DNA from: Aurantimonas coralicida_A
GTDB taxonomy: Bacteria > Pseudomonadota > Alphaproteobacteria > Rhizobiales > Rhizobiaceae
Assembly: GCF_036016755.1 (NCBI RefSeq)
Contig: NZ_JAYXIH010000015.1
Coordinates: forward strand, 1 to 64,000
Length of the DNA: 64,000 nucleotides
Direction: 5' to 3'
Below the pieces are notes generated by a model. The model saw only the letters and a list, made by a program, of their open reading frames with translations, was not told the origin of the DNA and did not search any database. Positions 1 to 11,493 of the stretch are shown here, in pieces; the first letter of the stretch is position 1, and every line of letters begins with the position of its first letter. The translations under genes and the position numbers were made by a program.

Positions 1-240
1 TTTCGCCCGCTCCAGCGAAGCCCCCTGCAGCCGCGCCCCGGATAGCGACGCCCCCTGCAACTCCGTCGTGACCAGCGTCGCCCCTTGCAGTTGCCCATGG
101 GCCAGCGACGCCCCCTGCAACTGCGCCCCGACCAGCGACGCCCCCTGCAATTTCGCCCACTCCAGCGAAGCCCCCTGCAGCCGCGCCCCGGATAGCGACG
201 CCCCCTGCAACTCCGTCGTGACTAGCGTCGCCCCCTGCAG
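1..240. repeat. 150-bp higher-order tandem repeat inside the pentapeptide-repeat gene
   Basis: The basic unit is 30 bp (two pentapeptides). Five such units form a 150-bp block. Bases 1–90 and 151–240 match except for three substitutions (positions 9/159, 73/223 and 86/236), so a whole five-unit block was duplicated recently. The reading frame is kept. Confidence 0.85.
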
Positions 241-1461
241 CTGCGCCAAATCAAGCGACGCCCCCTGCAACTTCGCTTTAGCAAAATTCGTCCGACGAAG
301 GTCGATAGATGCAAGTACCGCACCGCGAAAATCGCGATCGGGAAACGAGCGAACTATTGCTCCTGAGGAGCGAACTATTGCTCCTGAAAAATACGAACGA
401 ATTATTGTTCCTGAAGGGAATTTTTTTGTTGGGTTTTCTTTATCCCGTGCATCAAGCTTTGCGATCTCATCGTCGTCGATGAAATCGTCGTCGACGCTCA
501 GAACGATATGGGTCAGGACCCAGCCGGCCGATGTCGGCCTAAAATTCTGGTCCCAGGTGCCGACTACGAATCTGGACAAGATCGAAGCCTGGTACCCTTC
601 GATCGCTTCGCCCGGAAAGATAAAGACCAGGACGGACAGGAACACGCCGGCAAGACTGGCGGTCACAGCGAAGCCTGATCGTGCGAGCGACATCAAAGCG
701 TTCGAACTCTTCGCCCTGAGCGCGGGGCGCCAGATCAGCCATAGGCAGAGTAGATCAAGGGCGATGAACACGCGGTGCGCCCAAGTCGCCGCCTCATCGT
801 GATAGGGCAGGAATCGAATCTGGACGAAGAACAGGAGGCCGAGCGGCGCGAAGACCACCGTCAGCCAGACGATGAAGCGCAGGACGCCGACATAGATCCG
901 GTCGTGCAGACCCTCTTCACTCCCGGCCACCGCTTGCAGAACGATATACGGATCGAGCCGCTGCCGCAGCCGCGCCCTCTCAACGGCTCCTGTCGCCACC
1001 TGGCACAGGATCGTTTCGTAAATCGACACCCGCTCCAGCAAGCCGCGCAGCTGCAGGAGCAGGTAGAGATGCATGATGATAAACAGCCCCGGCGCCACCC
1101 AGAAGAAACCGACCAGCGGCAAGTCGACGTCGAGCACCGGCAATTTGATGCCCTCAGCCAGAAACAACTGGCGATGCGTGATCGATCCGACGGCGATGAC
1201 GAGATAGGTCCAAAGAACCAGATAGGTGACCCAGGTGCCGCGAACGCGGGAGGCAGCCGTGTTGACGGCGCTTTCTTGCGCGACGAGGTCCTGGGATAGC
1301 AGCGCGGGATCGGTGGAAAGCCGCTGACGCCGCGCCTCGGTGGATCGTCGATGCGACGTGTAGAGCACCGTCACCCATCCGAAGGCGGAACTCATGCGGG
1401 TCACCAGCCGCTTGAGGACATTCCTGCCCAGATGCTTTACGCGCGTCCCGAGCGGCGCCAA
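1..1461 (-). CDS. Membrane-anchored pentapeptide-repeat protein (3' end outside window)
   Basis: Reading the minus strand leftwards from about 1461 gives a frame open to the window edge, so the C-terminus is missing. The N-terminal part has about five hydrophobic segments (for example TYLVLWTYLVIAV and FIVWLTVVFAPLGLLFFV). A charged linker follows, then at 1–290 a run of five-residue repeats of the type A-x-L-Q-G/A-S-L-x-x, the hallmark of the right-handed quadrilateral beta-helix of pentapeptide-repeat proteins. Start choice: a TTG at 1461 has a good ribosome site (GGGAG, 1470–1474 region) about 7 nt upstream. The first in-frame ATG is at 1395 and has none. The function of such membrane-tethered repeat proteins is unknown. 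The repeat DNA is nearly identical between units, pointing to recent expansion. The family assignment is secure; the start and role are not. Confidence 0.8.
   Translation of the reverse strand, partial: MAPLGTRVKHLGRNVLKRLVTRMSSAFGWVTVLYTSHRRSTEARRQRLSTDPALLSQDLVAQESAVNTAASRVRGTWVTYLVLWTYLVIAVGSITHRQLFLAEGIKLPVLDVDLPLVGFFWVAPGLFIIMHLYLLLQLRGLLERVSIYETILCQVATGAVERARLRQRLDPYIVLQAVAGSEEGLHDRIYVGVLRFIVWLTVVFAPLGLLFFVQIRFLPYHDEAATWAHRVFIALDLLCLWLIWRPALRAKSSNALMSLARSGFAVTASLAGVFLSVLVFIFPGEAIEGYQASILSRFVVGTWDQNFRPTSAGWVLTHIVLSVDDDFIDDDEIAKLDARDKENPTKKFPSGTIIRSYFSGAIVRSSGAIVRSFPDRDFRGAVLASIDLRRTNFAKAKLQGASLDLAQLQGATLVTTELQGASLSGARLQGASLEWAKLQGASLVGAQLQGASLAHGQLQGATLVTTELQGASLSGARLQGASLERAK
347..387. 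repeat. Two direct 20-bp repeats, 21-bp period
   Basis: GAGCGAACTATTGCTCCTGA occurs at 347–366 and again at 368–387, with a degenerate third copy to about 415. On the coding strand this gives a repeated SGAIVRS peptide just before the pentapeptide domain. The local base composition is clearly more AT-rich than the flanks. Confidence 0.75.
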
Positions 1462-1735
1462 GTTTCACTCCCACTCGCCATCAGCCATCGTCCCCGCCGG
1501 CACGACTATAACGAGCGGTTTCCGCTTCACAAGCAAGCCGGGGGAAGGCCTCCGGCATTCCATCGCGCGTGGGACCGGCATGACATTCCCACGAAAAGCT
1601 CGTCCGTAACCCCTTCCCCCCTGCCCGCCTCTTGCCTATAAGCCGGCCTCAGCCTCGACAGAACCCGCCGCAACCGGCCGCATCCCTGATGCGGGCGGAA
1701 TCTTGGCGCGCAACCAAACCGGACGACAGCCTCCC

Positions 1736-5167
<3,432 letters not shown>

Positions 5168-5229
5168 CTAAAACGCGCCCTTCGGACAGGGCACCAGGCA
5201 CTGTCGCAGTCCGGATTGTCTCGCTGGTT

Positions 5230-5251
5230 CCGAACGGTCGCTGCCGTTCGG
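5230..5251 (+). terminator. Possible terminator hairpin between carB and greA
   Basis: A perfect 8-bp inverted repeat, CCGAACGG-TCGCTG-CCGTTCGG, lies 62 bp after the carB stop. A T-rich stretch (TTTATTATT) follows only after a 6-nt gap, so intrinsic termination is possible but weak. It could equally be an RNA element in a greA leader. Confidence 0.35.
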
Positions 5252-5351
5252 GGCCGGTTTATTATTGTGCTCCGGCGTCGGGCCTCGGCCTGCCGGCAAC
5301 CAACGAAAAGACGATGTCGCGGCACGCCCGCGCATGGGAAAGGTGGAGGCC

Positions 5352-5825
5352 ATGGAAAAGGTCCCGATGACGACCCACGGGTTTGATGCGCTACGGGAGG
5401 AGCTTCGCCGTCGCCAACAGGAAGAGCGGCCACGGATCATCCAGGCGATCTCCGAGGCGCGCGCACACGGGGACCTGTCTGAAAACGCCGAGTACCATGC
5501 CGCCAAGGAGTCCCAGAGCCTCAACGAGGGGCGCATCTTCGAGTTGGAGGACCTGACCGCCCGCGCCGAGGTCATCGACGTCAAGAAGCTGTCCGGCGAC
5601 AAGGTGAAGTTCGGCGCGACGGTCAAGCTCGTCGACGAGGATACCGAGGCGGAGAAGGTCTATCAGATCGTCGGCGACCAGGAAGCCGACGTGAAGATGG
5701 GACGCATCTCGATCTCCTCGCCGATCGCCCGCGCCTTGATCGGCAAGGGCGAGGGCGACACCGTCGAGGTCGCGGCGCCGGGCGGCGCAAGATCCTACGA
5801 GATCCTTCAGGTCAGCTGGGCGTAG
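5352..5825 (+). CDS. greA: Transcription elongation factor GreA
   Basis: This 157-aa protein rescues backtracked RNA polymerase by stimulating transcript cleavage. It has the N-terminal coiled coil (EELRRRQQEERPRIIQAI) with the acidic tip region GDLSENAEYHAAKE that reaches the polymerase active site. The C-terminal FKBP-like domain contains SPIARALIGKGEGD. The start MEKVPMTTHGFDAL matches rhizobial GreA. A GGAGG sits at 5345–5349, only 2 nt from this ATG; a second in-frame ATG at 5367 has looser spacing. The gene follows carB on the same strand after 184 bp. Confidence 0.97.
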   Translation: MEKVPMTTHGFDALREELRRRQQEERPRIIQAISEARAHGDLSENAEYHAAKESQSLNEGRIFELEDLTARAEVIDVKKLSGDKVKFGATVKLVDEDTEAEKVYQIVGDQEADVKMGRISISSPIARALIGKGEGDTVEVAAPGGARSYEILQVSWA

Positions 5826-5989
5826 GCGCAAAGGACCTCCAAGACAGCACACCCTGTCCCCAAGGGAAAAGGGGATGGGGTATGTGCGAGCGTATGGGCG
5901 AGGTTGGCGGTGTTGAAACGGTCCCCCTGCTCTTCGCCGTCGCCTGAGCTGGCCGCAGTGACCAGACGCACCGTGACGGAGTCGCCCAG

Positions 5990-7045
5990 ATGAACGTTCG
6001 AGACATCGCGGTCATCGCGCCGAACTTCAAACGCCGGCTGTCCGGCGTGACCTCGACGATCGTCCAGCTCGTCCCCCTCCAGGCACGCTCGCTCGGAATC
6101 GCGGCGCTCGGACCGGGTTTGCCGGACCACCTGCCGAAGTTGCGTCTTCACGACATGCCCGGCCTCTGGTCGCGTCCGACAGGACGGCCGTTCCGCATTT
6201 GGCATGCCCGGCGCAACGTGGAGATGCTGGCCGGCATCGTGCTGCGCGACATCCTGCGGATGCCGCTGCGGCTCGTCTTCACCTCCGCCGCGCAACGCCA
6301 CCACACCGGCTGGACGCGCGGGCTCATCCGGCGCATGGACGCGGTGATCGCGACGAGCGGCAGGAGCGCCGGCTACCTCACGGTCCCGGCCGAGATCGTC
6401 CTGCACGGCATCGATCTTGACCGCTTTCATCCGGCGCCGTCGCGCGAGACGCAGAAGGCCGCGCTCGGTCTCGCCGGACGGCAACTGATCGGTTGCTCCG
6501 GACGCATCCGCCACCAGAAGGGCACCGACCTGTTCATCGACGCGATGATCGCCCTCTTGCCGCGCCATCCCGAATGGACAGCCATCGTCACCGGCCGCGC
6601 CACGGCGGAGCACGCGGGGTTCGACGCCGATCTGCGGCGCCGCGTCGAGGCCGCCGGGCTCAACGAACGCATCCGCTTCCTCGGCGAGGTCGAGGATGTG
6701 ACGGCGTGGTTCCGGGCCTTCGATCTTTACGTCGCGCCGCCGCGCAACGAAGGCTTCGGCCTGACTCCGCTGGAAGCGATGGCGTCCGGCGCCGCGGTCG
6801 TCGCCAGCGACGCCGGCGCGTTCCGGGACATGATCATCGAGGGCGAGACCGGACACATCGTTCAGGTCGGCGATGTCGCGGCTCTCACGGCGGCGGTCGA
6901 GGCGTATCTATCCGACCCCGAGGCTTTGGCGCGCGCCGGCGCTTCGGCGCTCGCCCATGTCAGGGCGAAATTTCCCCTGGCGCGCGAGGCCGCGGAAATC
7001 CAGCGTGTTTATGAACGGCTCTGGTCCGCCGCGGACCGTGGCTGA
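5990..7045 (+). CDS. lpcC: Lipopolysaccharide core glycosyltransferase, LpcC-like (GT4 fold)
   Basis: This 351-aa cytoplasmic or membrane-associated glycosyltransferase has the GT-B architecture. The N-terminus (VIAPNFKRRLSGVTSTI) and FTSAAQRHHTGWTR are characteristic of rhizobial LpcC, which transfers mannose from GDP-mannose to the Kdo of the LPS inner core. The C-terminal nucleotide-sugar domain has GCSGRIRHQKGTDLFIDA and the acidic E-x7-E motif in APPRNEGFGLTPLEAMASG. The ATG at 5990 follows AGTCGCCCAG with no strong ribosome site. The 3' end overlaps the convergent GT25 gene by 37 bp. The family is certain; the exact acceptor is inferred from similarity to Rhizobium LpcC. Confidence 0.85.
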   Translation: MNVRDIAVIAPNFKRRLSGVTSTIVQLVPLQARSLGIAALGPGLPDHLPKLRLHDMPGLWSRPTGRPFRIWHARRNVEMLAGIVLRDILRMPLRLVFTSAAQRHHTGWTRGLIRRMDAVIATSGRSAGYLTVPAEIVLHGIDLDRFHPAPSRETQKAALGLAGRQLIGCSGRIRHQKGTDLFIDAMIALLPRHPEWTAIVTGRATAEHAGFDADLRRRVEAAGLNERIRFLGEVEDVTAWFRAFDLYVAPPRNEGFGLTPLEAMASGAAVVASDAGAFRDMIIEGETGHIVQVGDVAALTAAVEAYLSDPEALARAGASALAHVRAKFPLAREAAEIQRVYERLWSAADRG

Positions 7046-7818
7046 AAATCGCCATCGTCGACCCGCGTTCGCCGGTACCGCCGGCCGAACAGGCGCATGA
7101 CATGGTCTCCCGCCAGCTTCACCTGTGTCGTCAGGCGGCGGAGGTGGAAGGGCAAATTTTCGGGTGTGACCGCAAGCCGTTGCCGGGAGGTCTGAATGGT
7201 CGAACCGATCGGGATCGGCGGTTCGATGCCCCTCGCCTTCAGGATGTGCAGCTGCATCGCGAGCGCCGGCTCCACCTGATAGGAGACGAGGCGTTTCAGC
7301 GAATGGATGAAGGCATCCACCGGCGCGGCCCCGAGCCGGGCGCGCGCCAGCAGCTTCTGCGCGCCGCTCGGCCACAGCAGATAGGCGGCCGATCCTGATT
7401 TGTCGCGATGAACCCGGACGATGGAGACATCGCCGAGCGCACGCCCGTTCCGCGCAACGAAGCGCTTGCGGTCGAAGCTCTCCAGATTGATCAGATCGAC
7501 ATCGGTCAATTCGGCCAATCTCGGCAACGCGGCGGCAAGTCGGCCGGAGAGCACCACGTCGTCCTCCAGGACCAGCATGGGCTCCTTGGCGCAAGCCAGT
7601 TCGGACCACAGCGTCTGGTGGGACAGGAAGCAGGCCAGCTCCGGCTTAGACAGCGGCCGCTCCCAGCCTTGCCCGAGGGTATGCGCGGTCTCGTCCGAGA
7701 TAGCGTCGGCCCGAACGGCCGGAAAACGCTCGAAGCGCAGTTCGAGCGCGGCGCTCTGCTCTTCCATGAAAGCACGCCGGTCGGTGGCCCTGTCGAGATT
7801 GATATAGACGATGCGCAT
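7009..7818 (-). CDS. Glycosyltransferase family 25 (LPS biosynthesis type)
   Basis: A 269-aa protein. The N-terminal strand MRIVYINLDRATDRRAF is the GT25 signature. CFLSHQTLW and the acidic metal/sugar site LVLEDDVVLS (about residues 80–90) follow, then SGSAAYLLWPSGAQKLL. GT25 enzymes (LpsA/LgtB-like) add sugars, often galactose or glucose, to the LPS outer core. The C-terminal 50 residues are basic (MRLFGRRYRRTRVDD) and may contact the membrane. It runs convergently with the LpcC-like gene, sharing 37 bp at their 3' ends, which supports a small LPS-core locus. Donor and acceptor sugars cannot be read from the sequence. Confidence 0.85.
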   Translation of the reverse strand: MRIVYINLDRATDRRAFMEEQSAALELRFERFPAVRADAISDETAHTLGQGWERPLSKPELACFLSHQTLWSELACAKEPMLVLEDDVVLSGRLAAALPRLAELTDVDLINLESFDRKRFVARNGRALGDVSIVRVHRDKSGSAAYLLWPSGAQKLLARARLGAAPVDAFIHSLKRLVSYQVEPALAMQLHILKARGIEPPIPIGSTIQTSRQRLAVTPENLPFHLRRLTTQVKLAGDHVMRLFGRRYRRTRVDDGDFQPRSAADQSRS

Positions 7819-7880
7819 GCGGGCTCGCGGTCAGTTTCGATCGAGGGACGGCCCGGCAGCCAAAGCGGCGCACCCGACCG

Positions 7881-9266
7881 TCAATCCAGCCAGACCGACG
7901 GAAACAGCAGGATGAGAACGGTCACCAGTTCCAGCCGGCCGAGCAGCATGCCGATCGACAGGATCCACAATACCGGATCAGGGAGCGAGCCGAAATTGCC
8001 CGCCGGGCCGATGATCTGGCCGAAGGCGGGACCGACATTGGCCAGCGCCGTCAACGATCCGGTAAAGGCGGTGACGATATCGAGGCCGAACATCGTCAAC
8101 AGCACCGTGCCCATCAACAGCGCGCCGAAAAACAGGAAGAAGAAGATCGTGACCGTCTGGATGGTCTGCGGCGAGATGTCGTCATTGCCGTATTTCAAGC
8201 GAATGATCGCATGCGGCCGGACCAGCCGGCGAAAGCTCGAGCGGACCAGCAGATAAAGGATGACCAGCCGGTTGGCCTTGATGCCGCCGGTCGTCGACCC
8301 GGCGCAGCCGCCGAGGAAGGTGGCCAGAAAGAACAAGCCGATCGCAGCATTCGACCACAGCGTATAGTCCTCGGACGCATACCCCGTGGTGGTGATGATC
8401 GAGACCAGATTGAACGCCGAGGACAGTAGCGCTTCGCCGAAGGGCGTGTCGTTCACGACCCGGCGCGTCACTGCCATGGCCAGACTGAGCACCAGGCAGA
8501 TCATCAGGAAGACGGCGATCTGGGGGTCGCGCCATAGCTGGAAGCGTCTCGGCAGGAACGCCCTTATGTAGATCACGAAAGGCAATGCCCCGAGGATCAT
8601 GAACACTATGGCGGCGAGCAGGATGCGCTTGTCTTCGAAATACCCGATCGAACCATCATGCGTCGAAAAGCCGGCGGTCGCCACGGTCGTCATGGCGTGA
8701 TTGACTGCGTCGAAGAAGCTCATCCCGAGAGCGGTGTAGGTTATCGCGCAAAGGGTAGTCAGGACGACATAGGCCGTGACCAGTCCGCCGACCAGCTGGT
8801 TGATCCGAGGCAGGACCTTGTCCGACTTGTCCGAACTTTCCATGTGGAACAACGCCAGTCCACCGGCCTGCAGCGAGGGCAGGATCAAGAGCACCATGCC
8901 GACGATGCCGATGCCGCCGAGCCATTGCAGCAGCGACCGCCACATCAAGATGCCCGGCGACAGCGCGTCGAGGCCGGAGATCACCGTCGAACCGGTCGTC
9001 GTCAGCCCCGACATGGACTCGAAGAAGGCACCGGCGAAGGTGACATTGACCTCCGAGAAATAGATCGGCAGCGAGCCGACGAGAACCGCCACCAGCCAGA
9101 CGGTCGTGACAAGCAAGAAGCCGAGTCGTTGAGTGAATTTGGGGCGTTCGCCGCGCGTCGCCACGGCGACGAGCACGCTGACCATGCCGACCAGCAGGCT
9201 GGAGCCGATGAAAACCCGCCATTCCTCGTTCTCGTCGGCAAGGTCCACCAGTGCCGGAATGATCAT
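7881..9266 (-). CDS. trkH: Trk-type potassium uptake protein TrkH
   Basis: This is the inner-membrane K+ channel subunit of the Trk system, built from repeated M1-P-M2 units with selectivity-filter loops. GLTTTGSTVISG, ATAGFSTHDGSI, SIITTTGYASEDY and ALANVGPAFG are the four filter regions. ATG at 9266 gives 461 aa. This start would cut the first membrane helix: in-frame upstream codons continue it (SIFGLALAAAMIIPALVDLA). No ATG, GTG or TTG occurs before the upstream stop, but an ATT at 9323 is preceded by GGAG with 7-nt spacing, giving about 480 aa, the usual family length. TrkA, the cytosolic NAD-binding regulator, is not nearby. Confidence 0.92.
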   Translation of the reverse strand: MIIPALVDLADENEEWRVFIGSSLLVGMVSVLVAVATRGERPKFTQRLGFLLVTTVWLVAVLVGSLPIYFSEVNVTFAGAFFESMSGLTTTGSTVISGLDALSPGILMWRSLLQWLGGIGIVGMVLLILPSLQAGGLALFHMESSDKSDKVLPRINQLVGGLVTAYVVLTTLCAITYTALGMSFFDAVNHAMTTVATAGFSTHDGSIGYFEDKRILLAAIVFMILGALPFVIYIRAFLPRRFQLWRDPQIAVFLMICLVLSLAMAVTRRVVNDTPFGEALLSSAFNLVSIITTTGYASEDYTLWSNAAIGLFFLATFLGGCAGSTTGGIKANRLVILYLLVRSSFRRLVRPHAIIRLKYGNDDISPQTIQTVTIFFFLFFGALLMGTVLLTMFGLDIVTAFTGSLTALANVGPAFGQIIGPAGNFGSLPDPVLWILSIGMLLGRLELVTVLILLFPSVWLD

Positions 9267-9535
9267 CGCCGCCGCCAGTGCGAGCCCGAAAATCGAGGTG
9301 ACGTGGGCGATGGTCCTGAAAATGGAACGGCTCCGGGAAAATACAGGCCAGCGCTAAAGGGCCATGAAACAGCGGGCTTTCATATCCTCTCGCCCCCGGA
9401 TCGGCAATCGGTGCAACGCTCCATGCCGCCGTCAACAGCTCTCGGACGCCTTGTGTTGCAGCACCGCACCCCCTCGTCTATTGAACGGGCCGACTTGCGA
9501 TGCCATCTGCCAGACGCCAATCGAGCGAGGCCGTC

Positions 9536-10507
9536 ATGACCGAACGCCATGTGGACATTCTGATCGTCGGATCTGGTCCTGCTGGATACACCGCCGCGAT
9601 CTACGCGGCACGCGCCATGATGAAGCCGCTGCTCGTCGCCGGCCTTCAGGAGGGCGGCCAGCTGACCATCACGACCGATGTAGAGAACTATCCGGGCTAT
9701 GCCGAACCCGTCCAGGGTCCGTGGATGATGGAGCAGATGAAGAGCCAGGCGCTCAATGTCGGAGCGGAGATCGCCAGCGACGTCATTGTCGAGGCCGATC
9801 TCGACCGGCGGCCGTTTCGACTGACCGGCGATTCGGGCGCGGTCTACACCTGCGACGCGCTGATCATCGCCACCGGCGCCCAGGCCAAATGGCTCGGCCT
9901 GGAAAGCGAGACGACCTTTCAGGGATTCGGCGTCTCGGCCTGCGCCACCTGCGACGGGTTCTTCTACCGCGGCAAGGACGTCGTCGTTGTCGGCGGCGGC
10001 AACACGGCCGTCGAGGAAGCGCTCTATCTGTCGCATATCGCGAAGTCGGTTACGCTGGTGCATCGCCGGAACGAATTGCGATCCGAGCGCATTCTGCAGA
10101 ACCGCCTGTTTGCCGCCGACAATGTCGAAATCGTCTGGGACACCGAGGTCGAGGAGATCTTGGGGGTCGTCAAGCCGCTGAAATCGGTCAATGGCGTTCG
10201 CCTGAAAAACCGCGTGAGCGGCGAGGTCAGCGAACGGGCGACCGACGGCGTGTTTGTCGCCATCGGCCACGCGCCGGCGGTCGAATTGTTCGTCGGAAAA
10301 TTGAAACAGAAGCCGTCCGGCTATCTCTGGGTGGAACCCGGCACGACGCAGACCTCGATGCCGGGCATCTATGCGGCGGGCGACGTCGCCGACGACGTCT
10401 ATCGCCAAGCGGTGACCGCGGCCGGCCTCGGTTGCATGGCAGCACTGGAAGCCGAGAAATGGCTCGCCGCCCAGGCGCTCGACAACCAACGCCAAGCGGC
10501 GGAATAG
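9536..10507 (+). CDS. trxB: Thioredoxin reductase
   Basis: This 323-aa FAD flavoenzyme transfers electrons from NADPH to thioredoxin. The FAD-binding GSGPAGYTAAIYAARA lies near the N-terminus. The redox-active CxxC is intact in SACATCDGFFYRG, and the NADPH-binding VVGGGNTAVEEALYL follows directly. The C-terminal FAD site is GIYAAGDVADDVYRQ. ATG at 9536 (MTERHVDILIVGSGPAG) is preferred; an upstream in-frame ATG at 9500 would add 12 residues not typical of the family. It is followed after 59 bp by a LysR regulator, an arrangement also found in Sinorhizobium (trxB–lsrB). Confidence 0.97.
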   Translation: MTERHVDILIVGSGPAGYTAAIYAARAMMKPLLVAGLQEGGQLTITTDVENYPGYAEPVQGPWMMEQMKSQALNVGAEIASDVIVEADLDRRPFRLTGDSGAVYTCDALIIATGAQAKWLGLESETTFQGFGVSACATCDGFFYRGKDVVVVGGGNTAVEEALYLSHIAKSVTLVHRRNELRSERILQNRLFAADNVEIVWDTEVEEILGVVKPLKSVNGVRLKNRVSGEVSERATDGVFVAIGHAPAVELFVGKLKQKPSGYLWVEPGTTQTSMPGIYAAGDVADDVYRQAVTAAGLGCMAALEAEKWLAAQALDNQRQAAE

Positions 10508-10566
10508 CGGCAGCGGGCGGGCGTCTTGGAACGCCCCGCTCCAAAGCCGTCTGGAGATGACACCCC

Positions 10567-11463
10567 ATGGCGCTCGACTGGGACAAACTGCGGATTTTTC
10601 ACGCAGCCGCGGAAGCCGGCTCGTTTACCCACGCCGCCGACGCTCTCAACCTCAGCCAGTCGGCGATCAGCCGGCAGGTCGCCGCCCTGGAGCAGGAGAT
10701 CGGCGCGCCGCTGTTTCATCGGCACGCTCGCGGCCTGGTGCTGTCCGAACAGGGCGAACTGCTGTTCCAGACCGCCAATGAGGTTCTCAAGCGGCTGGAA
10801 CAGGTCCGCATGCAGCTCACCGAAACCCGCGAGAAGCCAACCGGCAAGCTGCGCGTGACCACCACGGTCGGCCTCGGCTCCGGCTGGCTGACGGAGCGCT
10901 CGAAGGAATTTCTCGAGCTTTACCCCGAACTCGAGCTGCAGCTGGTCTTCGATAACGAGGAGATCGACCTGACGATGCGCAAGGCGGACGCGGCGATCCG
11001 CCTCAGACAGCCACAGCAGCCGGACCTGATCCAGCGCCGCCTGTTCACCGTGCATCTTCACGTCTATGCGGCGCCGTCCTATCTGGCGCGCTTCGGTCCG
11101 CTGGAAACGATCGAGGATCTCGACAAGCACCGGATCATCACCTTCGGCGAGCCGGCTCCGAACTATTTGCGCAATCTGAACACGCTCGAAACGGTCGGCC
11201 TTCCCGAGGGCAAGGTGCGCCACCCGATCCTGCAGATCAACAATCTGATCGCCATCCGCTCGGCCATCGAGAGCGGCATCGGCGTGGCGCTGCTGCCGGA
11301 CTACATGATCGACAAGCGAGCCAAGCTCGTGCAGGTTCTGCCGGAGATGGAGATGCCGACTTTCGACACCTATCTTTGCTACCCCGAGCAGATGCGCAAT
11401 GCGGCGAAGCTCAAGGTATTCCGTGACTTCCTGATCTCGAAGGCGCGCACCTGGGCCTTTTGA
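10567..11463 (+). CDS. lsrB: LysR-family regulator, LsrB/VtlR orthologue
   Basis: A 298-aa LysR-type regulator. The N-terminal winged helix begins MALDWDKLRIFHAAAEAGSF and contains LNLSQSAISRQVAALEQEIG. The long linker helix and ligand-binding domain follow (LRVTTTVGLGSGWLT, IITFGEPAPNYL, SKARTWAF at the end). These stretches closely match the LsrB/VtlR group of Sinorhizobium, Agrobacterium and Brucella. That group controls envelope and oxidative-stress genes and the AbcR-type small RNAs. The trxB–lsrB pairing matches Sinorhizobium. The 30-bp gap to the next gene leaves no room for the AbcR small RNAs that sit next to lsrB there. Confidence 0.88.
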   Translation: MALDWDKLRIFHAAAEAGSFTHAADALNLSQSAISRQVAALEQEIGAPLFHRHARGLVLSEQGELLFQTANEVLKRLEQVRMQLTETREKPTGKLRVTTTVGLGSGWLTERSKEFLELYPELELQLVFDNEEIDLTMRKADAAIRLRQPQQPDLIQRRLFTVHLHVYAAPSYLARFGPLETIEDLDKHRIITFGEPAPNYLRNLNTLETVGLPEGKVRHPILQINNLIAIRSAIESGIGVALLPDYMIDKRAKLVQVLPEMEMPTFDTYLCYPEQMRNAAKLKVFRDFLISKARTWAF

Positions 11464-11493
11464 GGCCGCGGTTCCGATACGCCGGCTGACAGT

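Noticed and set aside
1..280. CRISPR-like periodic repeat
   Set aside because: The 30-bp units are contiguous with no spacers and keep one reading frame; they are protein repeats.
5826..5989. CCCTGTCCCC/GGGGATGGGG inverted repeat after greA as terminator
   Set aside because: The stem contains a mismatch and no T-tract follows on either strand.
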